From positions 93,951-157,950 of the forward strand of contig UQCF01000003.1 in assembly GCA_900539465.1 (NCBI GenBank): a stretch of DNA of 64,000 bases. Direction: 5' to 3'. The notes beneath the pieces are model-generated. The model did not search any database, was not told where the DNA came from, and worked only from the letters and a program-made list of their open reading frames with translations. Position 1 is the first letter of the stretch. Each line of letters begins with the position of its first letter. The translations under genes were made by a program, and so were the position numbers. Origin of the DNA: an uncultured Ruminococcus sp. (lineage in GTDB: Bacteria > Bacillota > Clostridia > Oscillospirales > Acutalibacteraceae). Positions 63,999 through 64,000 of the stretch are shown piece by piece.

Positions 63999-64000
63999 CG

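Overview
The window reads as a stretch of chromosome from a low-to-mid GC, spore-forming, anaerobic Clostridia (Firmicutes), most likely a gut Oscillospirales/Ruminococcaceae-type bacterium. Reasons: a full-length spoIVA; a meso-diaminopimelate-type MurE (DNPR motif); Gram-positive style Shine-Dalgarno sites and sigma-A promoters; a CIRCE-controlled groESL; a ZTP riboswitch on fhs; a glycyl radical enzyme; several glycoside hydrolases; and a C-terminal surface-protein motif familiar from this group. No phage, transposase, CRISPR array or plasmid gene was recognised. No gene-free gap exceeds about 300 bases.

Layout. 1-12.2 kb is core housekeeping: on the minus strand glmM (cut by the window edge), ruvBAC, der, a DUF512 radical SAM protein, rpmF-yceD, a P-loop protein, pgi and a D,D-carboxypeptidase; on the plus strand mtaB and spoIVA. 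12.2-15.8 kb is a minus-strand block of five unrecognised membrane-anchored proteins, one of them frameshifted. 16-21.3 kb carries murE and a minus-strand unit (TIM-barrel isomerase, leucine-rich repeat protein, fumC, HAD phosphatase). 21.4-25.3 kb is a polar amino-acid ABC transporter whose binding protein looks circularly permuted, then a lipase-like hydrolase. 25.3-28 kb is queA-tgt-yajC. 28.2-33.6 kb is lysine/DAP synthesis (asd-dapA-dapB plus a free-standing aspartokinase-type ACT protein), then yerC, a methyltransferase and hslO. 33.7-34.2 kb is a five-tRNA cluster (Val, Asp, Phe, Gly, Cys), followed by a decayed accessory patch. 35.2-37.6 kb is a feoA-feoB-Cys-rich peptide iron(II) uptake operon.

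38.2-46.7 kb is the most interesting region: one tightly spaced plus-strand operon for a radical SAM activase, an unassigned glycyl radical enzyme, a sedoheptulokinase-like FGGY kinase, a mannose-6-phosphate isomerase and a GH38 alpha-mannosidase. This looks like an oxygen-sensitive mannoside/sugar catabolic route with an unknown radical step. It is followed by a ZTP riboswitch and fhs, groESL (minus), a TIM-barrel isomerase, nrdR, a hydrolase, an aspartate aminotransferase, an AMP-forming ligase and a small membrane protein. The last part (56.6-64 kb) has a GH29-like protein lacking the usual nucleophile, a GT2 glycosyltransferase, a DUF218 protein, a MATE transporter, a domain-permuted GH3 beta-glycosidase and the tail of a surface protein.

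Two proteins here (the amino-acid binding protein and the GH3 enzyme) have their domain order rotated relative to the usual family. A ~50-base hairpin repeat occurs at three convergent gene junctions and probably serves as a shared bidirectional terminator.
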